Source: Coprinopsis marcescibilis
Lineage: Eukaryota > Basidiomycota > Agaricomycetes > Agaricales > Psathyrellaceae
NCBI GenBank assembly: GCA_004369085.1
Contig: ML210154.1
Coordinates: 126,605-190,604 of the forward strand
DNA length: 64,000 nucleotides
Direction: 5' to 3'
Shown: positions 1 through 13,495 of the stretch, piece after piece
Layout of the letters: every line of letters begins with the position of its first letter
How positions within the stretch are numbered: the stretch's first letter is position 1
Position numbers and translations under genes: made by a program
Notes under the pieces: generated by a model
The model's database searches: none
Told to the model about the DNA's origin: nothing
What the model saw: the letters and a program-made list of their open reading frames with translations, nothing else

Positions 1-2100
1 GAGAACCTGGTGATATTTGCTCGGTTAGCGCAAAATACAAGCATAGTAGCCACCCACTCACCAACGCCAAACGTTGCGGCTTCTGCGGTGGCTGGCAGGC
101 CAAGCCACCGCCAGGGCTTAAACTTCTCTGGCTCGTCGAAGTATCTTTCGTTGTAGAGAACTCCGACTAGGTCGACGACAACCAATGTGCCTTTGGGCAC
201 AGGGACCCTCGTCGTTCCTTCTTCGCCGCGAGGAGCTTGGATGGGGAGTGTCGTGTCCACAGTTGACTCGCGGAACAGTGCAAATGCGGAGGCTGGGGAA
301 AGTTGCGGGTCAGTCAACGGCAAACCGAGTACAGCGCGGCCGACTGCTGGGAGAGAAACGTCGACGTACGGTATAGCCGGGATGCTTCATAGAACGCGGC
401 CAACACTTTATCCAAGGCACGTAGTCGTCAAACTCCTGGGTTGGCGCGTTTGTATGGTCAGTGAATGAGAAAAAGTGTGGGTTGTGGAGTACTGACTGGA
501 TCGCGATCCCAGCCGACGACGGAGATGATCTGCTCTACAATTTCGTCTTGAATATCACGGTTCACGGCAAGGTGGGCGAGGGTACCAGCGAGAGCATGTG
601 CGGTCGTTTCTGCAAATGACAACGTTTATGCGTGACCGGCGAAAGTGAAAGAGTCAAACGTACCGTGCCCCGCGAAAAGGAGGATATACAAATTTCCAAC
701 CTAATTTAAGGGTTAAGCATCACTACATGATTCGGGCAATAAAAAGAGAGAACATACCAGGTCTTGATCACTCATACGGAATTTGCTCCCTTCCTCTTCT
801 TCCTCATTTGCCTTGACCATCACCGTAAAACAATCATCCTCCAATTGACTTCTATCGAGGTCGCTTCTGGATTTGACAATGTCTCTTCTCTCGATGACTT
901 GGGCGTTCATCCATTTTGTTAGAATGTTGCAGGCCTGAACGTAATCCCTGAAGCTTTAAGAGTCGATTAGTGCTGCATATAACGTTTTGACACTGGGTGG
1001 GAAAGGCTACTCACTATTTAAATGGAAGTTTAATAATCCAGCTTGGTATCGCTCCCAATACGAGTCCGGCCTGGCTGTTGACGATCTCGAGAGATTTTAG
1101 AAGCGACATTTCGGCATCCACCGCCGTAGGTGGTTCCGCCCAATCGAATTTCAATCCGAAGCAACAGTTTGAAAGGATGAGCAGCGCAAACTGGGTTGCA
1201 CGAGCAACACAGACAGACCATTTAGAGCATGAACACGGAAAGGCACAGATATGCTCACTTTGACAGTGTATTCCTGAGCCCTCTCGATCTCTACGACACG
1301 CTGGTCTGTCCAACCCTCAGTGGCGGACATGTCGCGGTACATCGCAATTGTCTTCCTCCACACCAGCATGTACCTATGCGCCTGCTTCAGTCGGGTATGA
1401 GGAAGCTGAGTAGAGTGGCAGGACATACAGTCCCCGCGAGAATGCAGGCCCCATTATTCTTCTATGACTCCTCCAAGCATCTCCCCCAGCCGCAGCCAAC
1501 ACATTGCTTCCGAATTTCCTGGAATTTATTCAGGGTTGGATGTCGTCGTTTTCAGCAATTTGAATACTAGGCCCACCTGAGGATTGCAGTGGCGAAATCG
1601 GGCTTGTGCCAGTCGCTGTTCATTCCTGGTGCAACGGTACGCATGACTTCGATGTTGGAGCTGAATATTGTGGCTTCACCGGTTAGCCAGGAGATCCATG
1701 AGATGGTTTCTGCTCCAATGGGCTTGTAGACTGCGCTCCAGGTTAGTATGTGCCAATAATGTCGGGCGAGCAAGACGCTTACAGTCATGTCTGCGCGTCC
1801 ATAAGAGAAACACCCCCGGAAACCACGACCAGGAGCTTTTGGCGAAGATGAGGCCTAGAACTGAGAAACTGTTGTACGCGGTCCGTAGGCCTGGGAAGTG
1901 TCCTAGTCGCTGTGGTGAGAAAGGAGTGAGCGATAATGATTGTAAGTGCTGTAGGCCAAGCAAGTGAAGTGGTAAACGCTTACTTTTAGATTTCGGTTGT
2001 ATGTGACGATTCGTGATGCGGCGAATGTCGCTAGCAGGGCCAAGCCTGTCCAGACTATCGCAGAGGGATTTCTTGGGACCAGAAGACTTGCATATGGCAT
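1..2100 (-). CDS. Cytochrome P450 (5' part; C-terminus beyond window start)
   Basis: Membrane-anchored haem monooxygenase, substrate unknown. Exons read from 2100 downwards give a hydrophobic N-terminal anchor (ALLATFAAS), a C-helix WRSHRR followed by MGPAFSRGL, the I-helix AGHETT formed across an intron at about 660, and VPKGTLVVVDLVGV followed by the ERR-region FDEPEKFKPWRW near 70-170. The last intron ends about 7 nt before the window edge, so the haem Cys loop lies outside. The closest relative in view is the P450 at 20307-22628, whose intron positions match wherever I could compare them. The reading frame stays open upstream of 2100 as far as 2193 but has no ATG there, so I use the ATG at 2100; a short upstream exon is possible. 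The family is certain and the start uncertain. Confidence 0.85.
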
Positions 2101-2539
2101 GGCTGAAGATTCAAGAAAGGGCGGTGGTAGCTCGTGGTTGAATGAAGACCTCCAGACATCAAGTAGCCATGGTTGAGTTGAACGAGATGACACTCATGGT
2201 GACACGCTGCGGCAGCGGCCAACACAGTACTGTCAAATGGTTTCGTAAGTGCAACTTGCGCAGTGTTCGGGTAGCTCGGCGGATGCTATTTCGTGATTCA
2301 ACAGCTAGGGGTGGGGAGGAGTCAATGTATCCGAGGGTGGTCAGGGGCGTCGCTGGAACTGTGCCGCGAAACAGGGATAGGGGTGTGTAAACAAGCACAA
2401 GCAAAGTTTAGCGCCCAGCCACCGCATTTTTGATTTTTACGTTTTGATCTACAACCAAGATCTCATAAAATACCTGCGAAACGCGAGCAGGATATATAAC
2501 GCGACGATCAGAAGGCCAGCTCAAAGCTAGCACAACAAA

Positions 2540-4350
2540 ATGCTACCAAGCAAAGCCCCCCAGCTCCTGCCTTCCCCGACATACCGCCTTTCTTCTGATA
2601 TGCTGAAATCGCGGACCGAATCTCCCTGGAGCGGGGACACCGATAGAGAGGACTTTATCCCACCATATGTGCTTCATATCGCTTCGTTGCCCTCGCACTA
2701 CGCTATCGCCACCTCTGCGCCTTCGAACACGCTCAGCATCCTCGATAAGCACACCCTCGACGTCGTGCAGCGGCTCGGAGAGCTGCGTTCGGGGTTTAGA
2801 AACGAGAGGGAGGCTCATGAGGGGGGTATCACCGGTGTGAAGGCATTCGAGAACTTTATGGGCGAGAGGAGGAATGGGCTGCTTAGTTGTGGCAAGGACG
2901 GGAAGGTGGTGGTGTGGGATGATAGGGCAGGCCCTGGGGGTGAGGGCGCAGTCAAGTGTGAGTACATTCGACTGTTGCGCTTTTGTGCAGTGTGGTGAAC
3001 AACTCACAGACGCGGTTGTTTGATGATTTACTAGTTAATGCACTGGGTATGAACAGCAAGCCACGATCCGTCCTTGCGTGTGATATATCGCGGGATGGGA
3101 TGCTGGTTGCGGCGGGTACGGAGTTGCAAGGTGATGAAGCTGCGATTGTCTACTGGTACGTTGGACGGAAGTTTTTCTTGGGGTTATGAGGCTTATGCGC
3201 TACTCGTTCTAGGGACCCACGCAAGCCATCTGCGCCCATTCACCAACATACGGCGACACATTCGGACGATGTGACGGTGATCGCGTTCGCCCCGGATGAT
3301 GTCAAGTTCAGACCTGCACCTTCATCGCGGCCTTCTACGCCTATTGCAGGAGGGAGTGGTGATGTGAGGCTCATCCTTTCTGGAAGCAGCGATGGCTTGC
3401 TGAGCCTGTCGAACGCAAATGAGGATGATGAAGATGAGGCGATGCTTGCTACAGCGAATTGGGGGTGCAGTATTGCGCAGGCTGGATGGATTGGGAGCAA
3501 AGGTGTGTGGGCGGGGAGTGATATGGAGACCTTCAGTACCTGGTCTGCCGATGTGAGTGTTCCAATTTGTTTCTGAGTGAAATTCAGGAGATCTGATTGT
3601 GCGTTGTAGTTGGAACCGAGGTTGAACTTTAGCATTCGAGAACCTGCGGACCATAGTCGTCCGGGTCCGCCCTGGGTGACAGACTACCTCGTTGGGTGCC
3701 ATACCAGCAAGACAGGTGACGGAAAGAAGCCATCATTGAGCGTTTTCGTTGGTTCAAATGAGTCAGTTTTTACTTCCGAATCTCATATCACGGTTCTTGC
3801 CTAACGTCTGTTCCATTGCAGAGGCGACGTATCTCTGATATCCACCAAGAACCCGGTTGCGAAATCGAAATCTAAAAAGCAGGAGGTGGGGGCTCTTGCA
3901 CCCTGGACATTGCATAGCACATGGTCACATGGACATATCGGTATCGTGCGTTCAATACTGTACGATGAGGAGAAAGGGCTGGTGATTACCGGTGGAGAGG
4001 ACGCGAAGCTTCGTGTGTGGAAGGACCATACAGAGTACAAGGAAAATGATGCTGATATGGATATGGTTGATGAAAATGACGAACAAGAGGGTGGGGACAA
4101 TGACGAAATGATGGTCTCCCCTGCTGGAAGTACGTTCTGCCTCTTTCGTTCTTCAGGAGAACCTTTTGATGCTCATTGCGTTCGGCCAGGTCAAAAGACT
4201 TCGTCAAATTGGAGGAAACGTGATTTAGATTCGGATGGCGATGATGCAATGGATGAAAAGGTTTGTTGACCCTCTTTCTTGGAGTTGCCCACTCTAATGT
4301 ATTCGCGTTTTGCGTGTTAAAAGGAGGGAAAGAGAAGAAGAAATGACTAG
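2540..4350 (+). CDS. WD40 repeat protein, WDR89-like
   Basis: Beta-propeller scaffold of the WDR89 family, whose molecular role is poorly known. Spliced exons run 2540-2956, about 3008-3153, 3214-3551, 3610-3761, 3822-4130 and onward. Landmarks typical of WDR89 are the propeller blade SCGKDGKVVVWDDR, HSDDVTVIAFAPDDVK, LSGSSDGLLSLS, the blade ending WAGSDMETFSTWS, YLVGCH followed by FVGSNEGDVSLIS, and the last blade ITGGEDAKLRVWKDH. An acidic linker and a basic tail follow. The gene ends at the TGA at 4267-4269, or, if one more 54-nt intron is removed after DEK, at the TAG at 4348-4350 with a tail EGKRRRND like the basic end of animal WDR89; I favour the latter. It is transcribed towards CNB1. 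Confidence 0.82.
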
Positions 4351-4628
4351 AATCGAATAAATCTATCTCATGTACATGCCAATGAATATAACCATAAATT
4401 GAAATTGCAAGGGCAACGACACGCCGGTATTCAAACAAACGACCGTAGATCACACGCTTACATAGATCGCAATTGCAGTTGTGCGATTGGCATTCCCTGC
4501 GTCCGCCGAGTCCTTTTCTTGTTCCACGACCTATATCTACTTATCTTACCCATTTCTCTTCTTCTGCTGCCTTTACTCCCCTCTCTCTCTCCACTCAACT
4601 TTGAACCACCGCCGGAAATCTTTCAAAA

Positions 4629-6113
4629 ATGGGTCAATCACGTACGCCTGACAGAACCTCGAAATACGAACCGAACGCAATCTAATTGTATCTGATGTGC
4701 ATGGATTAGCCTCCCAGTTTATGGAGGATATGGAGAAGCGCTCCAACTGTGAGTAGCGTATATGTTGTCTGGGCTGGGGAGGATGGGAGCTGATCATCTC
4801 CTCGGTTGTGTTCTTGCTCTCGTTCATTATCTATCTATCCGACTCGATCCTCCTGTGAATCTTACGGATTTGCTGTGGAATTTCAACGGGACCTGGTCGG
4901 ATTGGGATCCTTATGCGTGTATTGTGCGCATGGATATGGATGAACAGTCACACAAGCCGAATTGGAGAGGCTGAAGAAGCGGTTCATGAAGCTTGATAGG
5001 TGAGCGACCGTTCCATTCTCCCCCTTGCTCTCCATGCACCAGGAAGGCTCTTCCTGCTTATCCCCCTTCCTACTTGCCTCCTGGCAACTGGAAGTCAAAC
5101 CACAGGATACGCATTGCACAGCAGTCTGCAAACGATGAATAAACTGCATTTCTGACACCATTTCTGTTACTATCAATTAAAGCGACGGCTCGGGATCCAT
5201 CGACCGCGATGAGTTCCTGTCAATACCTCAGATCGCCACCAACCCGCTCGCCTCGCGTATGATAGCGATCTTTGACGAAGAGTGAGTTGTTCTCTGCGCT
5301 GCGCTCGGTTGCTGTTCGGGATCGCTAATGGCCGTGTCAACGTTCCTCCACCCATCCGACTCATCACCGATTTCGATTACCCCACCAATCTTTATCAAAC
5401 GTTGGTTCATAAATGAAGTGGTGGAGGAACAGTCGACTTTCAGGAATTCGTCGGCGGTTTGAGTGCGTTCAGTAGTCGAGGTGGCCGTGAAGAAAAGCTC
5501 AAATGTGCGTGTGTCTTCCCTCGCAACAGTCGAAACATGGATCTGAGATCGGATTGTTCTGGCCCTTCTTTCACTCTCAAATTCTACCTACTACAAAATC
5601 GAAATCTACGGGTTAAATCGCACAGTCGCGTTCAAGGTGTACGATGTCGACCGGGACGGGTTCATCTCGAATGGCGAGCTCTTCCTCGTACTCAAGATGA
5701 TGGTTGGGAATAACTTGAAGGTGGGTTTTCGTTTCGTCGTATTTCCCTCGGTTCTTGCCTGAAACTTTGTTGTCTGAATATTTCCTCTATAACTGTATCG
5801 CACCGTCTTTCTTCTACTTACGCTTTGGCCTTTGGCTTCTAATTCTTCATCATTGCATCCTCGCTCCACGTGCGTATGCTGACTATTGAATAGGACCAAC
5901 AACTACAACAAATCGTGGACAAAACGATCATGGAGGCGGATCTGGACGGGGACGGCAAGCTCAGCTTTGAAGAATTTGCACAGACAGTGTCCAACACGGT
6001 ATGTATTCCATCCCTCCTGTTTACGTACTCTCACCCACAACACGCACAACATCTGCTAACAACGTGTGCTCCAGGACATCGTCAAGCAAATGACTCTGGA
6101 AGATCTGTTCTAA
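4629..6113 (+). CDS. CNB1: Calcineurin regulatory subunit B
   Basis: Calcium-binding regulatory subunit of the calcineurin (PP2B) phosphatase, which couples Ca2+ signals to Crz1-type transcription, stress and hyphal growth. Joining seven exons gives 175 residues, the usual family length. The start is MGQS, with Gly2 available for N-myristoylation. Four EF-hand loops are visible at residues 34-45 ([12 protein letters not shown]), 66-77 ([12 protein letters not shown]), 103-114 ([12 protein letters not shown]) and 144-155 ([12 protein letters not shown]), all with acidic residues at positions 1 and 12. The protein ends KQMTLEDLF. The first exon is only 13 nt long. The gene converges on SWD1 with about 540 bp between the stop codons. 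No defect is visible. Confidence 0.96.
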
Positions 6114-6656
6114 TTGTGTCGTCATCCCCCTCTTCCTTTCCTCCCAGCGCGTATTGGATTCGTTGGATAACCCCTAGCTCCAACATCCCATATCCACCCA
6201 GCGACAAATTACATACATCAACCACACACCTGCACTCCTCACTCGCCCAACGTATCGACCACTGTCGCTGACTCCGAATGCACATGTGTTATTACTCATG
6301 ATCAACGGATTGGCTGCTTCTGTCCCTCTCCGATTACGCTGTCCGCTCTCTCTTTCTCTCCTTCTCGTTGTAGGCTCTTCATATCTCTTTCTGCGAGCTC
6401 GTAATATAGGGTTGCCTCCCCCCACCCAATCAAGTACAAATTTTACAATTCCGATGCATTCCAAACCTCTCCCTCTCTCTTTTGGGCCAATGTAGTCAAT
6501 ATTGTCGTGATCAGGCAAGTGATACTAGTTTGAACTTTGAACTTCGGATATGTGTTGGTGGAATGGAAACGTAATGTTCGTGGCAAATGTGCAAGGGTGA
6601 ACCAAGTACTACCATCACCCACCAACCAAACTAACTATGTGCAGAGCAACCCCACC

Positions 6657-9099
6657 TCACTCCTCATCGTCCCCCTCGATGAGGATCTTCATCTTCCACA
6701 GTCCGGGTACGTCATCATCGGGCTCCTCACCTGCCCAGAGCGCATCCGGATCCTGGTCCATCACAGACGCTATACCCGGCGTCTCCTCCTTCTCCTTCTC
6801 TTTCTCCTTCGTGAGAGCACCACCACCACCGTGACCGTCAGGTAAACCGTCCGGCGTGTCCACTCTCATCCCGCTGTCGCCGCTGTTGGTAACGGCACCA
6901 GCACCAGCAGCACCAGATTGTTGTGCAGCGGTAGGATCCCGCTCATTGCTCCCGGCCCGTTCATTCACTGACCCGCTCCTCGTCGGCGCAGAGCTGGCAT
7001 AGGCAGAAGCGGAGGAGGGGCCGTGCACTCCGACACTGCTCCGTGCGTTTGGAGGCGAGGTAGCGACGGACATTCCGAGGATGTCTACGTCCTCTTCTTC
7101 GGCTTTCATCTTGCGCTCGAGCAGGACGACTTCGTCTTCCTGTTTGGGGCGGGGAGGATGGATTGGTCAGTTTCGGATATGACTGAGAGTAAAGGAATGG
7201 GAAGGGGGGCTAGGGGGAAAAGGGGTGCGATAGCCGTTCATAAAAGGGAAATGGTTCAACAATGCAGTTATAGGCAAGGACGGGGTAGAAGAAACCAAAA
7301 GACGAAAAACGCAACGCACGATGTCAAACTCATCCTCCCGCTCCTCGTACTCCACATTTTCATCCACCTCTTCAAACCCACCCGCGAACGCACCCCACCG
7401 TTCCGGGTTGGGTGAGTGCCAGATAAATATGTTGCCCTGGTTCGTAGTGGATGCGATTAACGACTTGAGTGGGTGCCACTAAAGTGTGAAGTTAGTTGTC
7501 ATGTTTTTGGTTTCGGCGGGACGGGTTATATGACATGAGGGAAAGGGAGGAACAGGATAGAACGTACGTGTAGGTGCACCAAAGGCTCGCGGCCACCATC
7601 CAACGTACTGGCAAACTGTCCGTCGTTGGAAAGATCCCAGACGTAGATCTTGTGCGCGGCTGGATCTGCTGCCCCTATGTGAACATAATTTCGTTAGCTC
7701 AGCCCTCCATCTTGAGAGGTTGCGAAAGAAGCAGAAGCGGTGTCATGGACCTATACGCATGCGAAATGAGAGGGTTCACCCACCTCCGGCTAACCACTCT
7801 CCATCTGGACTGTAAGCCATGGCGTGCCACGCAGTTTTGTTGATCGGGTCGTTGAACCGATGTGTGGGCTCTAGGTCCTGCTCGAGCACACCGCCCGGCG
7901 CGGTACCGTCTTCGACTGCTTCGCTGTAGGTCGGGGTGACAAAGTGCCGGAGCGTGCGGTCGGACGAGTTGGTTACGAGTCGTCTGGAGGCGTGGACAGG
8001 TGGTGTGCGTTGTTCAGGAAGGTGGGTGCGAGTGGGAAGAGGCAGCGGGTACACGAGTAAAGTAGAACATAAACAGAAAAGAGGATGAGCGTAAGCATAA
8101 GCAAAAGAGTGGGAAAGAATAACCGTTCTTCACCGTCCGTTTTTAGTGAACTCGATGCCTTTCATGACGTTGGCGCCTGATATCCTGTGGCGGGCAATCA
8201 TCTGTTTCGCCAAAGGCCAGTCAATTCCTTGAAAGAACCGTGTAGATGAGAGGAGATACCCACCGTCTTGGTCCTTGTCCGAAAGACGAGGAGTGTCCCG
8301 TTGGACGTGCCGATGAAGATGTGTTTGCCTGCGGGATCGAAGCGCGCTACAGTCATGTGCGTTCTACACGAGGGTTTAGGTCGTGTGGCGAGAATGGGGA
8401 GGATAATTCGACTCACCGAGAGCGCGACGACGGCTCGCCTTTCATTTCTTCATCATCGCTGTCGTCGTCCACGATCTCCTTCAGCATCGTCCTCGACCGT
8501 GTCGCTTTGCGCGAGTCGCAGAGGTAGGCCTCGCCTGTGGTTAGGAGGACTAGGATGATGCGACTGTTATTGGATCAGTGCCTTGAATCAAGTCGGTGGT
8601 GGCAGATTTAGACTTGCCTGTTCTTTGGGTGGAACGAGGCAGAGACGACTGGCGCGTCGAATCGCAGTGTGCTGTAGCGTTGCGGAGGATCGCATGTCGA
8701 GGCCAAATCCCAAACTACGACGTTCCAGTCTTTTGAGGAAGTCAAGAGATATCTTGATTTGTGTGACCAGCTGAGTAGATGCGACCTTTCAGTAGATTCT
8801 CTGCCTAGGACGACCACGAACACCCACTCGATGCTCGTCACTGGCTTAACATGTCCGTCAAGCCACCGTATGGAATTGCGGGTCTCGAGGTCCCAGACGT
8901 CTGCAGAGCCAGTCGCGCGTGCAGATGCGACGTAACGACCTGTCGGGTCGAATTTAGAGAAAAGTGCAAGAGCAGGGAGGTTCGTTTGAACTGCTGTAGG
9001 GTGCGAGAGCGTGTTGAATGGGTCTGGCGTGTTCATTAATTAGATATATACCAATCTGTGTACAGACAAGTTCTACGCACTTGATAAAAGTTCGTTCAT
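6657..9099 (-). CDS. SWD1: COMPASS complex WD40 subunit Swd1 / RbBP5
   Basis: WD40 subunit of the Set1/COMPASS histone H3K4 methyltransferase. The start is a 19-nt exon (9099-9081) encoding MNELLS, joined to an exon starting in PFNTLSHP; this MNxLLxxPF start is the Swd1/RbBP5 pattern and explains why the ATG at 9036 is not the start. Blades follow: GSADVWDLETRNSIRWLDGH, SKDWNVVVWDL, FIGTSNGTLLVF, NSSDRTLRHF, KIYVWDLSNDG and NQGNIFIWHSPNPERW, the last typical of RbBP5, then VDENVEYEEREDEFD. The C-terminal tail is acidic, Ser/Ala/Gly-rich and ends GDDEE. At least eight introns are inferred. It is convergent with CNB1. Confidence 0.93.
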
Positions 9100-12000
9100 T
9101 GCAGCCAACCAGGTCCTTTCGCTTTTTAGCCAGGTTAGTCGCTCGATAATCAATATGCAGATAAAATCAAGCTGCCTGGACTGGCTGGCGACGATATATC
9201 AGAGACAGGGAGCGAGTGTGGGAAACGATGATCAGCACCGTCTGTTCTACGCGATGTTCATCGTTTGCTCCAAGTTTGTAGCACTAATACTTATTATTCA
9301 AAAATCTAAACTGTATCCAGATTATTCAACCAATGATTTACAGAAAATCCTCCAGTGCCAATACGTGAACAACTTCCGAACGTGTTTAAGACTACTGTGG
9401 GAAAGCCTCGAAGGCGTTTTGGTACCCGCGGCGCGTTCAGACTTGATGCTTGACTGGGAACAACTGGGAACAACCACCACGACCCGATTTTTTCTCATTT
9501 CGCGGTCTTCTCGCACAACTGGGCCCTTGTGCTGCCCCTTACGATTAACTTAATGCAAGTCGTGTCTACCGTTCCTTCAACTGCGGTTCGAAAAAGGCTC
9601 TCCAAGTCCTGGTCACCCTCCGAATAGGCGAAGAAATCTTGCTTGACACTGAACTTTGTTACAGAACACTCGGACCTACATCCGCATCCACTGTTTTTTC
9701 ATGACTCTAGCGACTGGCAGCTGGCAGCTGGCACCGTTTCATGGGAACTCTGCATTGCCTCCTTTCGGTTCAAACTTTGAACAACTCTGCGTCCCGAAGA
9801 TTCTATGAACGAAACCAGCGGTCTTGACGGCTGCCTAGCTCGTACACGGAGTCCTCTGTCTCAGCTACAGCGACCGAAATTACTGATCACTGCTGCTGCA
9901 TACACCTTTAATTCGTTCTCAGAGATTGTCCATCACCTGCGGCCTCGAGGCTAGAGGCCGCTTGAAATCGAATGGACACTTGAAACACATAATACTTGCT
10001 GCATGCTCGGTGATCTTGCACGACAAAGACTAATATCGCGGTTTGACGTCGGACGGAGATTACCTCGATGTCGGCTATTTGCGCGTCAAGTACTCGACCC
10101 TGAGGGCCTAAAAAGGGCTCTTACTACGAGTAAATAGGGTGTAAGTAAGTATGCGGCATGCAGTCCAGGTATGCAACAACGGGTTCAATGTCGTTATCCG
10201 TCTAAATTGAAGCTGCGAGGGCTAACGCGGTTGATTTAGTAGGATCGGCGGAGACAATGATGAGACGTGCCCGCTATCCTCTCTCCCGCTCTACTTGCTC
10301 ATTTTGTCTTTCATCATGTCATCATTAACTACCTGTGGGAACGACAGCTACTGACCACCATCCAGGAATTGTGCGATCTTCTACAAGCACTTTCTATTCC
10401 ACCCCGTCCCCAATTCGAATACAACATTCATCAACATCCAGTGGATATCCAGACTCCAAGCATTCATTGGGCCTTCGCGGGCATTATCCGTCTTCCGACC
10501 AACTTCCGACATCTGTTTGCGGCCGGACCGGGATGCATACCAAGGACTCTACATAGTCTTTGAACAACTATTCTGAGCATCGTCATTTAATTGTAACGAC
10601 CGGACGGTGCAAAGTTTTTAAAGGGGTTAAGGAATTTGTCTCCTCACGAACGGCCAATTCGGAGTCTCGCTTAACTCTCGCCTCGTGGCCACTGTAATTA
10701 CTTTACCTCCCGCCTCGTGTTTGCAATACCTCCTTATCGAGAGGACATATGTCAGTCCAAACCTTCGCGGGAAAGCGGTATGCGGATTTTCTTGGATCTT
10801 CTCAGGGGGGCCAGTGTACAGGGGAAGAGAGAGCGTTGGAGGGAAGTCGCTGAGAGGCAAAGGGGCACTGTGGGGTCGAAGCGCACCAACTTGTCAATGA
10901 TGCTTCCGAGCTCCGAACTACAGGCCGATAGTGAATGCGGAATCCAGACTCAAATAGAACAGCAGCTCGGGAACATCGCAGCGTCTCAACATTGGTTCCT
11001 TTCTTCACTCCTTTATCCTTATTATGTGCATTACGACACGCCACATTCCACCGAGCCTGGACTTGTGCTGTTCTTTGGCCAGTAGATGACCAGGGACGTC
11101 TACATGCAGATGTATGAGTACGTCACGGTGTTAGAGCAAGCTTCGCGGGCAGCTGATCAACTGAAGGCGGTTGGGCGTCTACTTGATCGGTCATCGATCG
11201 CCCGTCGTTGGTCTCTGAAAGGCCTAGAAACCCGACGCTGCGCGGGTGCACGACTTGATGAATTGAACAGTATGCTATGGGGCTCACTGCTCACTGTCGG
11301 AGTAGCAATGTTATCATTGTTCCTGAAACAGGTGCATGACGACAGCTGACCATTGTACCATTCGATGATCTGCACTGACGGCCTCACGGGTCACCAAAAT
11401 GTTAGAGCTGGCTATCGATGGATAGATGGATGGGTCCACACAGAGATAACAGAGAACATGGTTCCCGAATGGATATGTCCGTTTCAGGACTCCGACGACA
11501 ATGAAAAAGGTACTTTTTTGAAAAGTTGGAAGGAGGTGGTGTGAGGGTCTTGGTCTGTGAACCTGAATTTAAGTTTCTGGGGAAGGTTCCGAGTCTTGTG
11601 TACCGTTATTTCCTCCGAGTCCGACACGGTCTCAGAAAGAAGGGTTGTGCATTCATGGACATATAACGCCTGAACTTAATTATCAGGCCCGGGATTCCGA
11701 GAAGTGGGGCTTGCTCATGTGTGTATGCAACTCAGATGAGCTCATAGGTCTCAGACGTGACGACAAGCCCAGCTACGAGTAAATAATACATAAGTTGTAC
11801 TTCGAGTGTTGAAACGTTGAAATCCAACAGACCATGACATCGTGACCAACTTTCAATCGGTTCGCCCACGTTTTTGAGGTTGTATGCGGCCAGGCGCGGT
11901 GTGAATCTTATTTGTGAGACGGGGTTGGTCACGCTGGTTGTCTCGTGGTTCTAAGACTAAGTAGAAGATGAGAAGAGCATGTTGGAGGGTATCACGCGCC

Positions 12001-13495
12001 CAAATTTCGGGCGCTCCGAATCGATCGCTAAGCCTTACTGTGTACGGGTAGCTGGCGGTACTGAAGAAAATTTCCGGCAAGACTTGAGATCAGAAAAGGA
12101 TTGTTGAAAGAAGGGTAACCCCGAGCGGGTCCTCGTTAGCCAGGGCGGGATGTTGTCACTCACCTACGTGGTTACCTATGTTCGAGTCAACCTGAGTCGA
12201 TCCGACATCGCGGTGAGAACTTGGTCAACCGTCGCAGAAAGAATTTCTGATACACAGTTGAACACTTGAGACGGTCCCCACAATGGATTGATCGAAATGG
12301 TCCGACGAGGTCGTTGGCAGTCGCTGAGAACCCGCGAAAAGTCATGGGGCCAATGACTTCACTCTTCGAAGCGTGATATCCTGCTGTGCTGTAAACGCTT
12401 GAGACGACAATGGCAACGACAATGCCCATCCTAGGTATATTGAACACATTCATTTAAAGGGTTGCTAGAAACTAAGAAAAATGAGATGTTGACGTCAGAA
12501 AGACTGATGAAAGGCGGAGTTGGTTGGGATGGGGGATATGCAGAGCTTGCGATCGTGATTTCAAAATGTTCAGCCGAAAAGGGATGTCGTAATGTCTGTT
12601 GAGGAGAGGACCCCTGCGGGCCGTTTGATGGTCGATGGAAAATCTGAATCCGACTGTTTTCCGACTTTCTATCAGACGATGGCCCCATGTATCTGCTGGT
12701 GGTTAAGGATACCATCCCGGGGTTCACCGTTCGTTACAAAAAGATCACGGGCGGGGCAACCCGCTGACCAACAAAAGGATATCGCCTGTGAAGAACAGGA
12801 AGTGGAATTTCCACTCCGCGATTGGGAGGCCGAGGGAAGAGATTGTAGCGTTTAAAGGAGATGGCCGCGAGATATGATATGTTGGACATTTCCAGTTCGA
12901 CGGATCACGCGAATCAACGGCATCTACCCCAGAGTCAATTCTCGAAGTTCCAGAGAGTGAAAGTGCAAGTCTGTGTTGTACCGGAGATCGGAGCAAGATG
13001 GCCACAAGATGATGAGTTGGGGTAACCGATGCTCATTCATGGAAGACATTCCACATAGTGACAACAAAGAGTATCCGGTGGTCTGGCCAGAATGTCGAAA
13101 CGCAGCACAGGCCCCAGTATCTGGAGCCTCGGGGCAAATGGGTGAATGTTGTGCATAGTTAATAGGAAAAGCTGCTAGAAAAAACGTAGCAGAAGGGTGA
13201 ATTTGGAGCTTTGGCGACCCTGACCTCGTTTTTGGCTGTGCTTCGACTTGTTACAGTTCAAGATGGTAAGACGCCGGTGGTAGACTGGGACAGCGGCACA
13301 TGTGGCAAAGACGCCGCATTCCCACGGCTGGGCTTGGAAAAAGGCACGTGTGGGTCTTTAAATTCAGTTTCCCGATTGTACCTGGCTGCCTTGTAACTGA
13401 CTGACTCTTGACCGCCATTCCCCAGGGCGTCTGTCCATAGCCCCGACTTTCAATTGCTTGCTCGCCGTCCGTAGCGCCCATCGACGTCGGTGGCC
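9100..13495. other. Gene-poor 4.4-kb stretch, nothing recognised
   Basis: No stretch of convincing coding sequence is visible on either strand; open frames are short, lack splice logic and match nothing I know. Minus-strand frames between about 11730 and 13050 are the most protein-like, with hydrophobic runs such as MGIVVAIVVSS at about 12400-12430 and repeated Trp/Pro-rich pieces, and could be exons of a decayed or very divergent gene. A perfect 8-bp-arm hairpin lies at 9939-9961 (GCGGCCTC / GAGGCCGC, 7-nt loop), and a triplicated CTGGCAG motif at about 9717-9732. The stretch may be a degenerated mobile element or lost genes; I see no terminal repeats or transposase. Confidence 0.4.
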
